A stretch of 64,000 nucleotides of DNA from DATMNI01 sp035570275 (lineage in GTDB: Bacteria; Acidobacteriota; Terriglobia; Bryobacterales; Bryobacteraceae): assembly GCA_035570275.1 (NCBI GenBank), contig DATMNI010000078.1, positions 1 through 64,000 on the forward strand. The letters run 5' to 3'. The notes beneath the pieces are model-generated. The model saw only the letters and a program-made list of their open reading frames with translations, ran no database searches and was not told the origin of the DNA. Below, piece by piece: positions 35,600-43,927 of this stretch (its first letter is position 1; each line of letters opens with the position of its first letter). The translations under genes and the position numbers were made by a program.

Positions 35600-36411
35600 G
35601 TCAGGCCCGCGGCGTGCCGTTGGTCGATTCGCACTGCCACCTGGATGATGCCCAGTTCGATCACGACCGCGAGCAGGTGATGGAACGCGCCTTAGCCGCG
35701 GGCGTCGAGACCATGATGGCGATCGGTACCGGCGATGGGCCTGCCGATCTGGAAACCGCCGTCCGCCTGGCCGATCGCCACCGCTTCATGTACGCCACCA
35801 TCGGCATCCACCCGCACGATGCTTCCAAGGCCACCGCCGATTCCTTTGCCCGGATGCGCGACCTGGCGGCGCACCCCAAGGTGCTGGCAATCGGCGAAAT
35901 CGGCCTGGATTACCACTACGATTTTTCCCCGCGCGACGTGCAGCGCTCGGTCTTCGAGAAGCAATTGGAACTGGCGGCCGAGTCGGGCAAACCCATTGTG
36001 ATCCACACCCGCGAGGCTTGGGACGATACCATGGCCATCCTGCGCCGCCACTGGCCCGATCGAACCCAAAGCCCCGGCATCATGCACTGCTTCACCGGCG
36101 ATGCGGCCCAGGCGCAAGAGGCTCTCGACCTTGGTTTTCACCTGAGCTACGGCGGCGTCCTGACGTTTCCAAAGGCCGAAGCGGTGCGCCAGGCCGCCCG
36201 TATCACCCCCGAAGATCGGTTGCTGGTGGAGACCGATTGCCCTTACCTGGCGCCGGTGCCGCATCGTGGAAAACGCAACGAACCAGCCTTCGTGGTGGAG
36301 ACCGTGCGCCGCCTGGCGGAGGTCCGCGGCGTGCCGCCGGAGGCCATTGCGCGGGCGACTACGCGTAATTTCCAGAGCCTGTGTTTGCGGCGCGGGTCCG
36401 GTAGCGGTTAA
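35596..36411 (+). CDS. tatD: TatD-family metal-dependent DNase
   Basis: 271 residues from a GTG. Metal-binding and active-site segments in order: DSHCHLDD, EIGLDYHYDFSP, VIHTREAW, IMHCFTGD and ETDCPYLAP, all as in TatD/YcfH. Proteins of this family are 3'-5' exonucleases and D-aminoacyl hydrolase-like enzymes involved in DNA repair or turnover. It is the third gene of the larC-metG-tatD-prenyl synthase run; metG-tatD adjacency is common in bacteria. Confidence 0.92.
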   Translation: MSQARGVPLVDSHCHLDDAQFDHDREQVMERALAAGVETMMAIGTGDGPADLETAVRLADRHRFMYATIGIHPHDASKATADSFARMRDLAAHPKVLAIGEIGLDYHYDFSPRDVQRSVFEKQLELAAESGKPIVIHTREAWDDTMAILRRHWPDRTQSPGIMHCFTGDAAQAQEALDLGFHLSYGGVLTFPKAEAVRQAARITPEDRLLVETDCPYLAPVPHRGKRNEPAFVVETVRRLAEVRGVPPEAIARATTRNFQSLCLRRGSGSG

Positions 36412-36425
36412 ACTGGTGGACTTAC

Positions 36426-37427
36426 ATGAGTTTGAGTAAGCTCGGGCAGGCCCTCACAACCAAAGAGATCTTTGACCTGATCCAGGACGACCTGAGGCAG
36501 GTTGAGAAGAAGATCACGGTCGAATCGGTGTCTTCCGTTGACGCCGTTACCGTCATTGGCCAGTACCTGCAGTCGGCCGGTGGCAAACGGCTGCGTCCGG
36601 CGCTGCTGCTGCTGTCGGCAAAACTCGCCGGCAACTGCGGACCCTCGGCCATCCAACTGGCCGCGGTGGTGGAGTTGATCCACGCCGCCACGCTGGTTCA
36701 CGACGATGTCATCGATGCCGCCGAAACCCGCCGCGGTCGCCCCTCGACCAACGTGAAGTGGGGCAACCACACCTGCGTGCTGGCCGGCGACTGGCTGTAC
36801 ATGCAGGCATTCCAAATGGCCCTTCGTGAGCGCAGCTTTCAGATTCTTGACCTGCTGATCTCACTGACCCAGATGATGGTGGAAGGCGAGTTGCTCCAGC
36901 TTGAGCGCATCGGCCGTATTGACGTGACGGAGGCCGATTGCATGGAACTGGTGGACCGCAAAACCGCCTGCCTGTTCTCGGTCTGCTCGCAGATCGGCGC
37001 CATCGCCGGCAACGCCGATGTGGGCTTTCAAGAGAAACTGCGCGACTACGCCTGGAACCTCGGCATGGCATTTCAGTTGGTGGACGACGTGCTGGATTTC
37101 ACGGCGCGCGAAAAGACTTTGGGCAAACCGGTTGGCGGCGACCTTCGAGAAGGCAAGGTGACTCTGCCGCTGGTGTACGCCCTGGAGCGCGCCACGCCGG
37201 CTGAGCGCAGCCTGGTGGAAACCATCCTCCGCACCCGCAACTACCAGGAGGTCCCCTTCGAGCGCATCCTGGCGCTGCTCGAAAAATACCACGGCATCGA
37301 GCGCGTCAAAGAGCGCGCCCAGGCCTTCACCAACTGCGCCCGCCAGACCATCGGCGAGTTCCCGGACTCGCCCTATCAGCGCGCCCTTCTGGCCGTAACC
37401 GAGCTAGTTACGGAGCGCGACCACTAA
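36426..37427 (+). CDS. Long-chain polyprenyl diphosphate synthase
   Basis: 333 residues. The first aspartate-rich motif is in LVHDDVIDAAETRRG and the second in FQLVDDVLDF, with GGKRLRPAL ahead of them, as in IspB/HepT trans-prenyltransferases. It condenses isopentenyl diphosphate with an allylic primer to make the side chain of menaquinone or ubiquinone. The chain length cannot be fixed with confidence. It follows tatD by 14 bases. Confidence 0.9.
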   Translation: MSLSKLGQALTTKEIFDLIQDDLRQVEKKITVESVSSVDAVTVIGQYLQSAGGKRLRPALLLLSAKLAGNCGPSAIQLAAVVELIHAATLVHDDVIDAAETRRGRPSTNVKWGNHTCVLAGDWLYMQAFQMALRERSFQILDLLISLTQMMVEGELLQLERIGRIDVTEADCMELVDRKTACLFSVCSQIGAIAGNADVGFQEKLRDYAWNLGMAFQLVDDVLDFTAREKTLGKPVGGDLREGKVTLPLVYALERATPAERSLVETILRTRNYQEVPFERILALLEKYHGIERVKERAQAFTNCARQTIGEFPDSPYQRALLAVTELVTERDH

Positions 37428-37434
37428 CGGGAGT

Positions 37435-37857
37435 TTACTTCCGTAGAAACATCCGAACGCGGTTAGAAGTCCATGTGGCCACCCCACATCCGAAGAAATC
37501 CGTGTCTTCGGTCCAGATTGGACAGCCAAGAGCCAGTGAAGCGGCCAGAATCGGCCAGTCCTCCGGGTACCTCTGGCCAATCCGTTCCCGGGCCTCTGCC
37601 TCGAACTGCCCGTAGATCTCGCTGCCGATCAGTTCCATAAGCTGACCCAGCGCGTCCAAAAGAGCCAGCGCCTTTTCCGGATCGCCGCCGCGTTTGACAA
37701 CAAGTGCGGGCACGTGTTCTTTGGCTTCGGCGAACGCAGTTTCCGGCACGAAAAACGAAACCCCTCCAGAAAACGCTTCAATCACTTCACGCACGCGCTT
37801 TCCCAGGACGGCTCGCACGAGGATGTTGGCATCAACGACCAGCGCCTTACCCGGCAT
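37435..37857 (-). CDS. PIN-domain toxin (VapC-like)
   Basis: 140 residues. The PIN acidic residues are visible: the Asp in LVVDANILVRAV, a Glu in VPETAFAEA, and the DW and EDTDFF segments near the C-terminus. PIN toxins are Mg-dependent endoribonucleases. The start overlaps the upstream antitoxin gene by 11 bases, the standard antitoxin-first order. It is convergent with the prenyl synthase gene. Confidence 0.82.
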   Translation of the reverse strand: MPGKALVVDANILVRAVLGKRVREVIEAFSGGVSFFVPETAFAEAKEHVPALVVKRGGDPEKALALLDALGQLMELIGSEIYGQFEAEARERIGQRYPEDWPILAASLALGCPIWTEDTDFFGCGVATWTSNRVRMFLRK

Positions 37858-38125
37858 TCCGCTTCTTTTCGCGGGCAGCCTGACGGATTCGGTTGTAGTC
37901 CTTCATCAACTCCTCTTCACTGGCGCCCCAGGATGCGATCATTTCATCGAGGTCTTTCGCGGCGGCGCGCATCGCCTCGATTTCCGCCTTGCGGCTTCGC
38001 TTTTGTGCGGGGATATAGTAGCCCAGGGTTTGGCCGTGCCGCACGATCGCCAGCGGAGTGGCGGATTCCAGATAGCCCGCGAGGTTTTCGCGGAAGTCAC
38101 GCATACCGACCTTAACCGTTTCCAT
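37847..38125 (-). CDS. Phd/YefM-type antitoxin
   Basis: 92 residues. The N-terminus (VKVGMRDFRENLAGYLES) is the Phd/YefM DNA-binding fold, followed by PLAIVRHGQTLGYYIPA. The C-terminal half is helical and charged and would neutralise the PIN toxin downstream. The ATG lies only two bases from a perfect palindrome (38128-38146), leaving no room for a ribosome-binding site, so the message may be leaderless and self-repressed. Confidence 0.85.
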   Translation of the reverse strand: METVKVGMRDFRENLAGYLESATPLAIVRHGQTLGYYIPAQKRSRKAEIEAMRAAAKDLDEMIASWGASEEELMKDYNRIRQAAREKKRNAG

Positions 38126-38127
38126 AG

Positions 38128-38146
38128 TGTGTACTCACTGTACACA
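38128..38146. promoter_or_regulatory. Operator of the Phd/PIN toxin-antitoxin operon
   Basis: TGTGTAC-TCACT-GTACACA is a perfect 7-base inverted repeat ending two bases before the antitoxin start. This is the expected site and geometry for antitoxin autoregulation. Confidence 0.65.
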
Positions 38147-38340
38147 TTCTAGCGTTGTCATTTTCACAGACCACGAGAATCTGCTATCCCTGTGATTCTC
38201 CTCTTTCGGGGAACGCAGCGCATGGTACCTTCCGGCGCCGCAACCGCACGCCGTGGCCGGCCCGCGCTATAACGAACCGCTGATGGCTTCATCGACCGGT
38301 GAGTACGCTGCGAGCCGCCACCGCCGTGGCGGTTTTTGAA

Positions 38341-38538
38341 CGCAGTGATAAAGAACTTCTCCGCGTCACTGGCGCGATCCCGCAACTGGTAGGCTCTGCT
38401 GGTGCTCTCCGCGGAGAGGTCAGACGCTCCAATGGCTCCGTACATTCGCCCCAGAGTCGCATATGCCATTGCGAATTTGGAGTCGATCTCAATGGCGCGC
38501 TGGAAAAGGGGCAGAGTGGCGGCATCACCAGTGGACCC
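38341..38538 (-). pseudogene. TPR fragment of a Ser/Thr kinase-type protein
   Basis: On the minus strand the frame reads STGDAATLPLFQRAIEID, then AMAYATLGRMYGAIG and AYQLRDRASDAEKFFITA. This is the first TPR block found C-terminal to kinase or winged-helix domains in large acidobacterial proteins. Nothing of the kinase domain or the later repeats remains. It abuts the oppositely oriented HAF fragment. Confidence 0.6.
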
Positions 38539-38546
38539 GGGAGACA

Positions 38547-38981
38547 GGTATGCGGGACCTCGGCACCCTGAGCGGGGATTTTGCGAGCCTCGCCCTCGAC
38601 ATTAACGACCGAGGCGACGTAGTTGGCGCATCGCTGGACGCGAACTTCAATCCACGCGCGTTCCTGCGGCAGAACGGCGCGATGGCCGACCTCAACACAC
38701 TCATTCCCTCCGGCTCCCCCTTGTTTCTGATGCTCGCATCTTCCATCAATTCCAGCGGGGAGATCGTCGGCTTGGCCTTCCAGCCGAGCACCGGCGACTT
38801 GCACGGTTTTCTGGCGACCCCGCGCAGCGGCGAAGACGTCGGCGACAGCGAAAGCGACCTCGCCGCGCCTGCCGCACAAGGCTTGGCCAGCCCGATGGTT
38901 CTCCCTGAAAATGTTCGCAATCTCATGCAGCAGCGAATGCCCTTCGGCCGCTTCGGAGCCCGGATCGTGGGCCGGCGATAA
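38547..38981 (+). pseudogene. HAF-repeat extracellular protein, C-terminal fragment
   Basis: The frame reads GMRDLGTLSGDFASLALDIN, then RGDVVGASLDANFNPRAFL and FLMLASSINSSGEIVGLA. These are HAF repeats (LGTLGG...AxxINxxGxVVG...AFxW) of predicted secreted proteins. The signal peptide and upstream repeats are absent; the preceding sequence belongs to the reverse-strand TPR fragment. The C-terminal tail ends at 38981. Confidence 0.65.
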
Positions 38982-39002
38982 AGTCTGCGGGATACCGATT
39001 CG

Positions 39003-39036
39003 CCAATGCCGTCCGGGCCGCGCCGTACGGCATTGG
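39003..39036. terminator. Inverted repeat, possible terminator
   Basis: CCAATGCCGT and ACGGCATTGG form a perfect 10-base stem around 14 bases, between the HAF fragment and the convergent IclR gene. No T tract follows, so it is at best a weak bidirectional terminator. Confidence 0.3.
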
Positions 39037-39105
39037 CTGGGAATTCGATGCAGCGCGCTGTTGACCCGCGACGGAGGCCCTCCAGCCTCACATCCGCGTA
39101 ACACC

Positions 39106-39885
39106 CTATCCGCGCACCGCGTGCGAGATCTCTCCGCAGACCCCGCGCAGTTCCGAGACCAGCGTGCGGGCCCGGGCCATGTCCATGCGAAACACCGGCC
39201 CCGAGACGCTGAGCGCCGCCACCACCCGCTCGTCCGGGCCCACGATGGCTGCGGCGATGCAACGGCCGTCGATTTCGTTTTCCTGATTGTCCAGCGCCCA
39301 GCCTTGCTGCCTGACCTTTTGAACCTCGGCCATCACCCCGAGCCTGGAGTCCAGCGTCTGCTCGGTCAGTTTCGGCGTGCCCTTCAACCGCAGCAGGCGC
39401 TGCACCTCTTTGTCGTTCAACCCAGCCAGCAACACCTTCCCCAGCGCCGTGGAATGCAGGTGCCGGCGGTTCCCGATCTTCGACGACATACGCACCGCCT
39501 GCGGGCTTTCCACGGTGTTGATCACCACCACTTCACCGGCGTCGAGAATCCCCAGGTTCACCGTCTCCTTGCAAGAGGTCACCAGCCGTTCCATGCATGG
39601 CTGCGCCACGCGCTGCACCATTTGTTCGATGGGCACCGTGCGCTTCATGTCAAATAGCTTTTTGCCCACCCGATAGCTGCCATCGGACGCACGGTCCAGA
39701 TATCCGCGGCCTTCCAGCGTGGTGAGAATGCGGTAGACAGTGGCCTTAGGCAGCGCAACTTTTCGCGCCAGGTCGGCCAGCTTATAGCCCGATTCGGTAC
39801 TCTTGATCGTCTCCAGGATATCCAGCGTCTTGTGCAACACCCGGACGCCGCCGGGATCCACCGCTTCGGTTCTCATCCGTTTCAC
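39106..39885 (-). CDS. IclR-family transcriptional regulator
   Basis: 259 residues from a GTG at 39885; an in-frame ATG at 39876 is an alternative. The N-terminal winged helix-turn-helix (YKLADLARKVALPKATVYRIL) is followed by the GAF-like effector domain (RRHLHSTALGKVLLAGL and EIDGRCIAAAIVGPD). It probably controls a catabolic gene; the divergent PIG-L gene is the nearest candidate, with a palindromic element between them. Confidence 0.9.
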   Translation of the reverse strand: MKRMRTEAVDPGGVRVLHKTLDILETIKSTESGYKLADLARKVALPKATVYRILTTLEGRGYLDRASDGSYRVGKKLFDMKRTVPIEQMVQRVAQPCMERLVTSCKETVNLGILDAGEVVVINTVESPQAVRMSSKIGNRRHLHSTALGKVLLAGLNDKEVQRLLRLKGTPKLTEQTLDSRLGVMAEVQKVRQQGWALDNQENEIDGRCIAAAIVGPDERVVAALSVSGPVFRMDMARARTLVSELRGVCGEISHAVRG

Positions 39886-39909
39886 ATTGTAGTACAGCGC
39901 GGTTCAGTC

Positions 39910-40021
39910 TGTGGGGCAGGTTGCCAACCTGCGGCGGATTGGCAATCCGCCCGCCGGGAGTTGGCGCGCAGCCGAACCTCCACAAGCAACTTTCGAGAGT
40001 GCGGCGGAATATTAATCCGCC
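39910..40021. repeat. Palindromic repeat element, copy C (left half orientation)
   Basis: TGTGGGGCAGGTTGCCAACC and GGCGGATTGGCAATCCGCC at the left, then the shared spacer of about 50 bases (reverse complement of the spacer in copies A and G), then a decayed GGCGGAATATTAATCCGCC. It occupies most of the gap between the divergent IclR and PIG-L genes. The rest of 39886-40236 shows nothing assignable. Confidence 0.85.
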
Positions 40022-40236
40022 AGCGCGATGCGAAGCGAGCCAGCCCGCACCCGCGACACCTATCAGCGCTCCCGCTTTCAACAGTGATGGTCATGCAAGG
40101 CCCGCTCTTTAGGGCGGTCTTTCTCCATGGCGCCGGCCCTACCCCATTCCGAACGCTGGCGGTCAACCCGGCCAAGTCACACCGATCCTTTACTTGAATT
40201 CAGCCCGGTGCTATTTTACGCCCAAGGAGATTCCCC

Positions 40237-41199
40237 AGGGACCGCCGCGATTTCCTGACCGCCACGTCGTTCGCGAATGCTCTGGCCGTTGGCGCCGCTC
40301 CCCCGGGCGCGCAGTCGGCGGCCCCAGGCGCACCCCCGGACGCAGAGTTGGTTGTCGAAAAGTCCGCCTCCGGCAAGCCGCACGCGGGTAAGGTTCTGGT
40401 GGCCATTCAGCCCCATGCCGACGACATCCCTCTGTTTGCGTCGGGCACCACCGCCAAGCTGATCGACGAAGGATATACCGGCTATCTCATCCGTGTCACG
40501 AACGACGACATGACCGGCGCCGGTACCATCGGCGACGGCGTGAGTGCCAACGAAATGGACAATCAGGCGGTCGCAAAAGTCCTGGGATGCCGACGCGTGT
40601 TCGACCTCAACTATAACAATCACCGCATGGACGAAGTCTCCCCCAGCGAACTCCGGGCCCGATTGATCTTCATTTTCCGGGCGATCAAGGCTGACACCGT
40701 GGTATGTTACGACCCGTGGAGCCACTACGAGGAGAATCCCGATCATTACGTCACTGCCCGCGCGGTCGAATCGGCCTGCTGGATGGCAGGAATGAGCAAA
40801 GACTATCCGGAGCAACTGGCGGCGGGAATGCAGCCGCACGGCGTCAGCGAAAAATACTACTTTGCGCGCGGGCCGCAACTGGTAAACCGGGTGGTGGACA
40901 TCTCCTCGTCTATCGAGAAGAAAATCGATTGCCTGTATGCCAATCAGGCCCAGGGCCCGGCCGGCCTTAGCGGAGCCCGTCTGCGAGCCCGCCTTGCCGC
41001 CGGGAATCTCCACTTGCCCTTCCTCGGAAATGACGACCGCACGGCAAACCGGGAGTATATCCGCCATTTCATCCTGAAGAACGACGCCGCCCTGGGCCGG
41101 CGGTATGGCTTGGCCTTCGCCGAGCAGTTCCACTATATCGGCCCGCCCGAATCAAGCATCGACGAGGAAATCAAAGGCAGCGCCGTGCCGCTGAAATAA
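40237..41199 (+). CDS. PIG-L (LmbE-like) deacetylase with apparently lost ATG
   Basis: The family motif PHADDIPLFASGT (usually HPDDE) gives the zinc ligands, with NPDHYVTAR later. PIG-L proteins deacetylate N-acetyl sugars. Upstream in the same frame is a plausible twin-arginine signal, RRDFLTATSFANALAVG. AAGGAG stands at 40224-40229, but the codon at the right distance is AGG (40237) instead of ATG. Either the start was mutated or translation begins at a TTG (40348) and loses the signal. The body of about 283 residues is intact. Confidence 0.7.
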   Translation, partial: RDRRDFLTATSFANALAVGAAPPGAQSAAPGAPPDAELVVEKSASGKPHAGKVLVAIQPHADDIPLFASGTTAKLIDEGYTGYLIRVTNDDMTGAGTIGDGVSANEMDNQAVAKVLGCRRVFDLNYNNHRMDEVSPSELRARLIFIFRAIKADTVVCYDPWSHYEENPDHYVTARAVESACWMAGMSKDYPEQLAAGMQPHGVSEKYYFARGPQLVNRVVDISSSIEKKIDCLYANQAQGPAGLSGARLRARLAAGNLHLPFLGNDDRTANREYIRHFILKNDAALGRRYGLAFAEQFHYIGPPESSIDEEIKGSAVPLK

Positions 41200-41281
41200 G
41201 CCGGTGCGATCGGCCGCGTCACCAACCGGCCACTGGCCCGGACCCCCGGCCCCCGGCCCCTGACCCCGGCCCCCCGCATGT

Positions 41282-41287
41282 TATACT
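41282..41287 (+). promoter_or_regulatory. Possible -10 box of the his operon promoter
   Basis: TATACT lies nine bases before the leader-peptide ATG. No good -35 is seen in the C-rich tract upstream. If used, the transcript would start almost at the leader ATG. Confidence 0.3.
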
Positions 41288-41295
41288 CGCTCTTT

Positions 41296-41358
41296 ATGGC
41301 AATCGTCGCCCGGCATCACCACCATCACTATGCCCATCCGCGACGCGTCTTGTCCTAA
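41296..41358 (+). CDS. hisL: Histidine operon leader peptide
   Basis: A 20-codon frame that reads Met-Ala-Ile-Val-Ala-Arg followed by five consecutive His codons, Tyr-Ala, a sixth His, and Pro-Arg-Arg-Val-Leu-Ser to a TAA at 41356. It stands directly ahead of an intrinsic terminator and the first his gene. This is the architecture of enteric his attenuators: when charged His-tRNA is scarce the ribosome stalls on the His run and the terminator does not form. The GCGTC at 41345-41349 could pair with GACGC at 41380-41384 as part of an antiterminator; that pairing is a guess from inspection. Confidence 0.88.
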   Translation: MAIVARHHHHHYAHPRRVLS

Positions 41359-41382
41359 TCTCACCTCAATTTCGGAAAGGAC

Positions 41383-41412
41383 GCCCGCCGCGGTACTGGC
41401 GGGCTTTTTGTT
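41383..41412 (+). terminator. Attenuator terminator of the his operon
   Basis: GCCCGCC (41383-41389) pairs with GGCGGGC (41398-41404) around eight bases and is followed by TTTTTGTTGTTTT. A strong intrinsic terminator located 24 bases after the leader stop and 19 bases before the hisI start; termination here would silence the whole operon. Confidence 0.9.
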
Positions 41413-41430
41413 GTTTTACGGCATAAACGT

Positions 41431-41811
41431 ATGAATCTGGATTTCCAAAAGTCCGACGGCCTCGTCACCGCCGTGGTTCAAGACCACGCCACCGGCCGCG
41501 TCCTCATGGTCGGCTACATGAACGAAGAGGCCTTCCGCCAAACCGTCGAGACCGGCTTCACCACCTTTTACAGCCGGTCGCGCCGGAAACTCTGGACGAA
41601 AGGCGAAAGCTCCGGCCACCGCCTGGTGGTCAAAGAAATCTCCACCGATTGCGACCTCGATGCCGTCCTCGTTAAGGTCGAAGCGCAGGGTCCGGGCGTC
41701 TGCCACGAAGGCTACCAAAGCTGCTTCTTCCGCCGCCTCGAAGGCGGCCAGTGGAAGGTCTCCGAACCCCAAACCTACGACCCGACTGCGGTCTACGGAG
41801 GCCAGGCGTGA
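41431..41811 (+). CDS. hisI: Phosphoribosyl-AMP cyclohydrolase
   Basis: 126 residues with the family core: KGESSGHRLVVKEISTDCD and CHEGYQSCFFR, holding the conserved zinc and magnesium ligands. It opens the purine ring of PR-AMP (third step of histidine synthesis). It lacks a HisE (PR-ATP pyrophosphatase) domain, and no hisE is seen in the window. First structural gene after the attenuator; its stop overlaps the hisG start (GTGA). Confidence 0.94.
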   Translation: MNLDFQKSDGLVTAVVQDHATGRVLMVGYMNEEAFRQTVETGFTTFYSRSRRKLWTKGESSGHRLVVKEISTDCDLDAVLVKVEAQGPGVCHEGYQSCFFRRLEGGQWKVSEPQTYDPTAVYGGQA

Positions 41812-42677
41812 AGCTCAAACTCGGCATCCCCACGGGCAGCCTCGAAAAGGCCACCATCGATCTGTTCCGCCGCGCCGGCTTCGTCATCACCACCAGCAGC
41901 CGCTCTTACTTCCCCGGCATAGACGATCCCGATATCGAATGCATGCTCATCCGCGCCCAGGAAATGGCCCGCTACGTGGAAGACGGCATCCTCGATGCCG
42001 GCCTCACCGGCCGCGATTGGATCGAGGAAAACGAAGCCTCCGTCATTGCCGTCGCCGACCTCATCTACGCCAAGCAAAGCTTCGGCAAAGTCCGCTGGGT
42101 GCTGGCCGTTCCCGAAGCCTCCAGTTTCCACACCGTGCACGATCTGGAAGGCCGCATCATCGCCACCGAACTGGTGGCCACCACCAGGCGCTACCTGGCC
42201 GGGCACGGCGTTGCGGCCAAGGTCGAATTCAGTTGGGGCGCCACTGAAGTCAAGCCGCCGGTCCTCGCCGATGCCATCGTCGAAGTCACCGAAACCGGCT
42301 CCTCGCTGCGCGCCAATAAGCTCAAAATCATCGACACGGTTCTGGAATCGAACACCCAGCTTATCGCCAACCAAGTTTCCTGGCAGGACGAAGAAAAGCG
42401 CCGGAAGCTCGAAGACATCCGCATGCTCCTGGAGGGCGCCATCAACGCGCTCGGCAAGGTTGGGCTCATGCTCAACGTGCACAAAGACAACCTGGCCGCC
42501 GTGTTGGGCGTCCTGCCTGCATTGAAGCGGCCCACCATCTCGCACCTCAGCGATGACGAGTGGCTGGCCGTCAACACCATCCTCGACGAAACCACCGTCC
42601 GCACCATCATTCCGCGGCTGAAACACGCGGGCGGCGAGGGGATTGTCGAATACCCGCTCAACAAGATTGTGCTGTGA
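41808..42677 (+). CDS. hisG: ATP phosphoribosyltransferase, long form
   Basis: 289 residues from a GTG overlapping the hisI stop. The catalytic part begins LKLGIPTGSLEKATIDLF, with GLTGRDWIEEN and IIATELVATTRRYL in the phosphoribosyl-binding region. The C-terminal part of about 75 residues is the ACT-like regulatory domain of the long (HisZ-independent) form, so feedback inhibition by histidine is expected. It catalyses the first committed step. The stop overlaps the hisD start (GTGA). Confidence 0.94.
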   Translation: MKLKLGIPTGSLEKATIDLFRRAGFVITTSSRSYFPGIDDPDIECMLIRAQEMARYVEDGILDAGLTGRDWIEENEASVIAVADLIYAKQSFGKVRWVLAVPEASSFHTVHDLEGRIIATELVATTRRYLAGHGVAAKVEFSWGATEVKPPVLADAIVEVTETGSSLRANKLKIIDTVLESNTQLIANQVSWQDEEKRRKLEDIRMLLEGAINALGKVGLMLNVHKDNLAAVLGVLPALKRPTISHLSDDEWLAVNTILDETTVRTIIPRLKHAGGEGIVEYPLNKIVL

Positions 42678-43927
42678 TACGAATTCTCCAAAGCCAGGAC
42701 ATCGGCCGTCTGCTGGCTCGCAAGGCGGCCCGGTTCACCGCAGCCGAAGCCGTGGTGCGTCCCATTCTGGATGCCGTCCGGAAACGCGGCGACCGCGCCC
42801 TGCTGGAATACGCCCGCCAATTCGACGCCTTGGACCGCAAGACCGTGCGCGTGCCCGAAAAGGATCTTGACGCCGCCCGCCGCGCTCTGTCGCCGGATTT
42901 CGTGCGCGCCGTGGCAACAGCTTCCGGCAACATCCGGGCGTATGCCAGACGCCAGATGCCCCGCGAGTGGACCGTGCAAACCCGCCCCGGCCTGCGTCTC
43001 GGCCAGATCGTGCGCCCGCTCGACACCGTCGCGGCGTACATTCCCGCCGGCCGCTACCCTCTGCCCTCCACCATTATGATGACCGTGGTCCCGGCGCAGG
43101 TCGCGGGTGTGCCCAACATCTGCATCGCCTCGCCGCGCCCCGTCGCCCAAGTCTTCGGAACCGCCGCCCTGCTGGGCGTTCGCGACGTTTTTCAAATGGG
43201 TGGCGCCCAGGCCATCGCCGCTTTCGCCTTCGGCACCCGCACCGTTCCGCGCGCCGACCGCATCGTCGGCCCCGGCAACATTTACGTCGCCGCCGCCAAG
43301 AAACTGCTGGCGGGCGAGGTCGGTATCGATTTCGTCGCCGGCCCGACCGAGATCCTGATCATCGCTGCCGAAGGCGATCCGCGCTACCTTGCCGCCGACA
43401 TGCTGGCCCAGGCCGAGCATGATGTCGATGCCTCGGCCATTCTCCTCACCACGTCCAAGCGCCTGGCCGTGGCGGTGGCCACAGAGATCGATCGCCAGCT
43501 CACGGTCCTGCCCACCGCGGCCGTGGCCGCCAAAGCCATCGCCAAAAACTCCGCCATTGTCCTGGTCCAATCCCTGGAGCAGGCCATGGACATTTCCAAC
43601 CGCTTCGCGCCGGAGCACCTGAGCATCCCCGGCCCCGATTTGCTCCCAGGCATCCGCCACGCCGGCAGCGTTTTCGTCGGCCCCTTCAGCCCCGAAGCCG
43701 CGGGCGATTATGCGTCGGGCCCCAACCACGTCCTCCCCACCAGCGGCGCCGCCCGCCAACGCGGCGGCCTCGCGGTCACCGATTTCGTGAAGGTAATTTC
43801 CGTGCAGGAACTAACCGAATCCGCGCTCCACAAGCTAGCCCCCGCCATCACCACCCTGGCCCGCGCCGAAGGCCTGGAAGCCCACGCGAGATCCGTGGAA
43901 ATCCGAGCCGCGAAGGAGGTCCAATGA
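42674..43927 (+). CDS. hisD: Histidinol dehydrogenase
   Basis: 417 residues from a GTG. Landmarks are AAYIPAGRYPLPSTIMM, VGPGNIYVAAAKKLL, DFVAGPTEILIIA, and QAEHDVDAS with zinc-ligand Gln/His, then FAPEHLSI and NHVLPTSGAARQRGGL. It catalyses the last two oxidations to histidine. The stop overlaps a 69-codon relay frame that spans a palindromic element before hisC. Confidence 0.95.
   Translation: MIRILQSQDIGRLLARKAARFTAAEAVVRPILDAVRKRGDRALLEYARQFDALDRKTVRVPEKDLDAARRALSPDFVRAVATASGNIRAYARRQMPREWTVQTRPGLRLGQIVRPLDTVAAYIPAGRYPLPSTIMMTVVPAQVAGVPNICIASPRPVAQVFGTAALLGVRDVFQMGGAQAIAAFAFGTRTVPRADRIVGPGNIYVAAAKKLLAGEVGIDFVAGPTEILIIAAEGDPRYLAADMLAQAEHDVDASAILLTTSKRLAVAVATEIDRQLTVLPTAAVAAKAIAKNSAIVLVQSLEQAMDISNRFAPEHLSIPGPDLLPGIRHAGSVFVGPFSPEAAGDYASGPNHVLPTSGAARQRGGLAVTDFVKVISVQELTESALHKLAPAITTLARAEGLEAHARSVEIRAAKEVQ

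Noticed and set aside
38164..38340. Continuation of the TPR fragment towards 38164
   Set aside because: Similarity ends after FFITA; the rest of the frame has no TPR character.
41296..41358. His run considered as an artificial affinity tag or chance frame
   Set aside because: Position before a terminator and the his genes fits an attenuator leader; there is no vector sequence around it.
41660..42525. Basic frames overlapping hisG in other phases
   Set aside because: Shadows of hisG; no start signals or family motifs.
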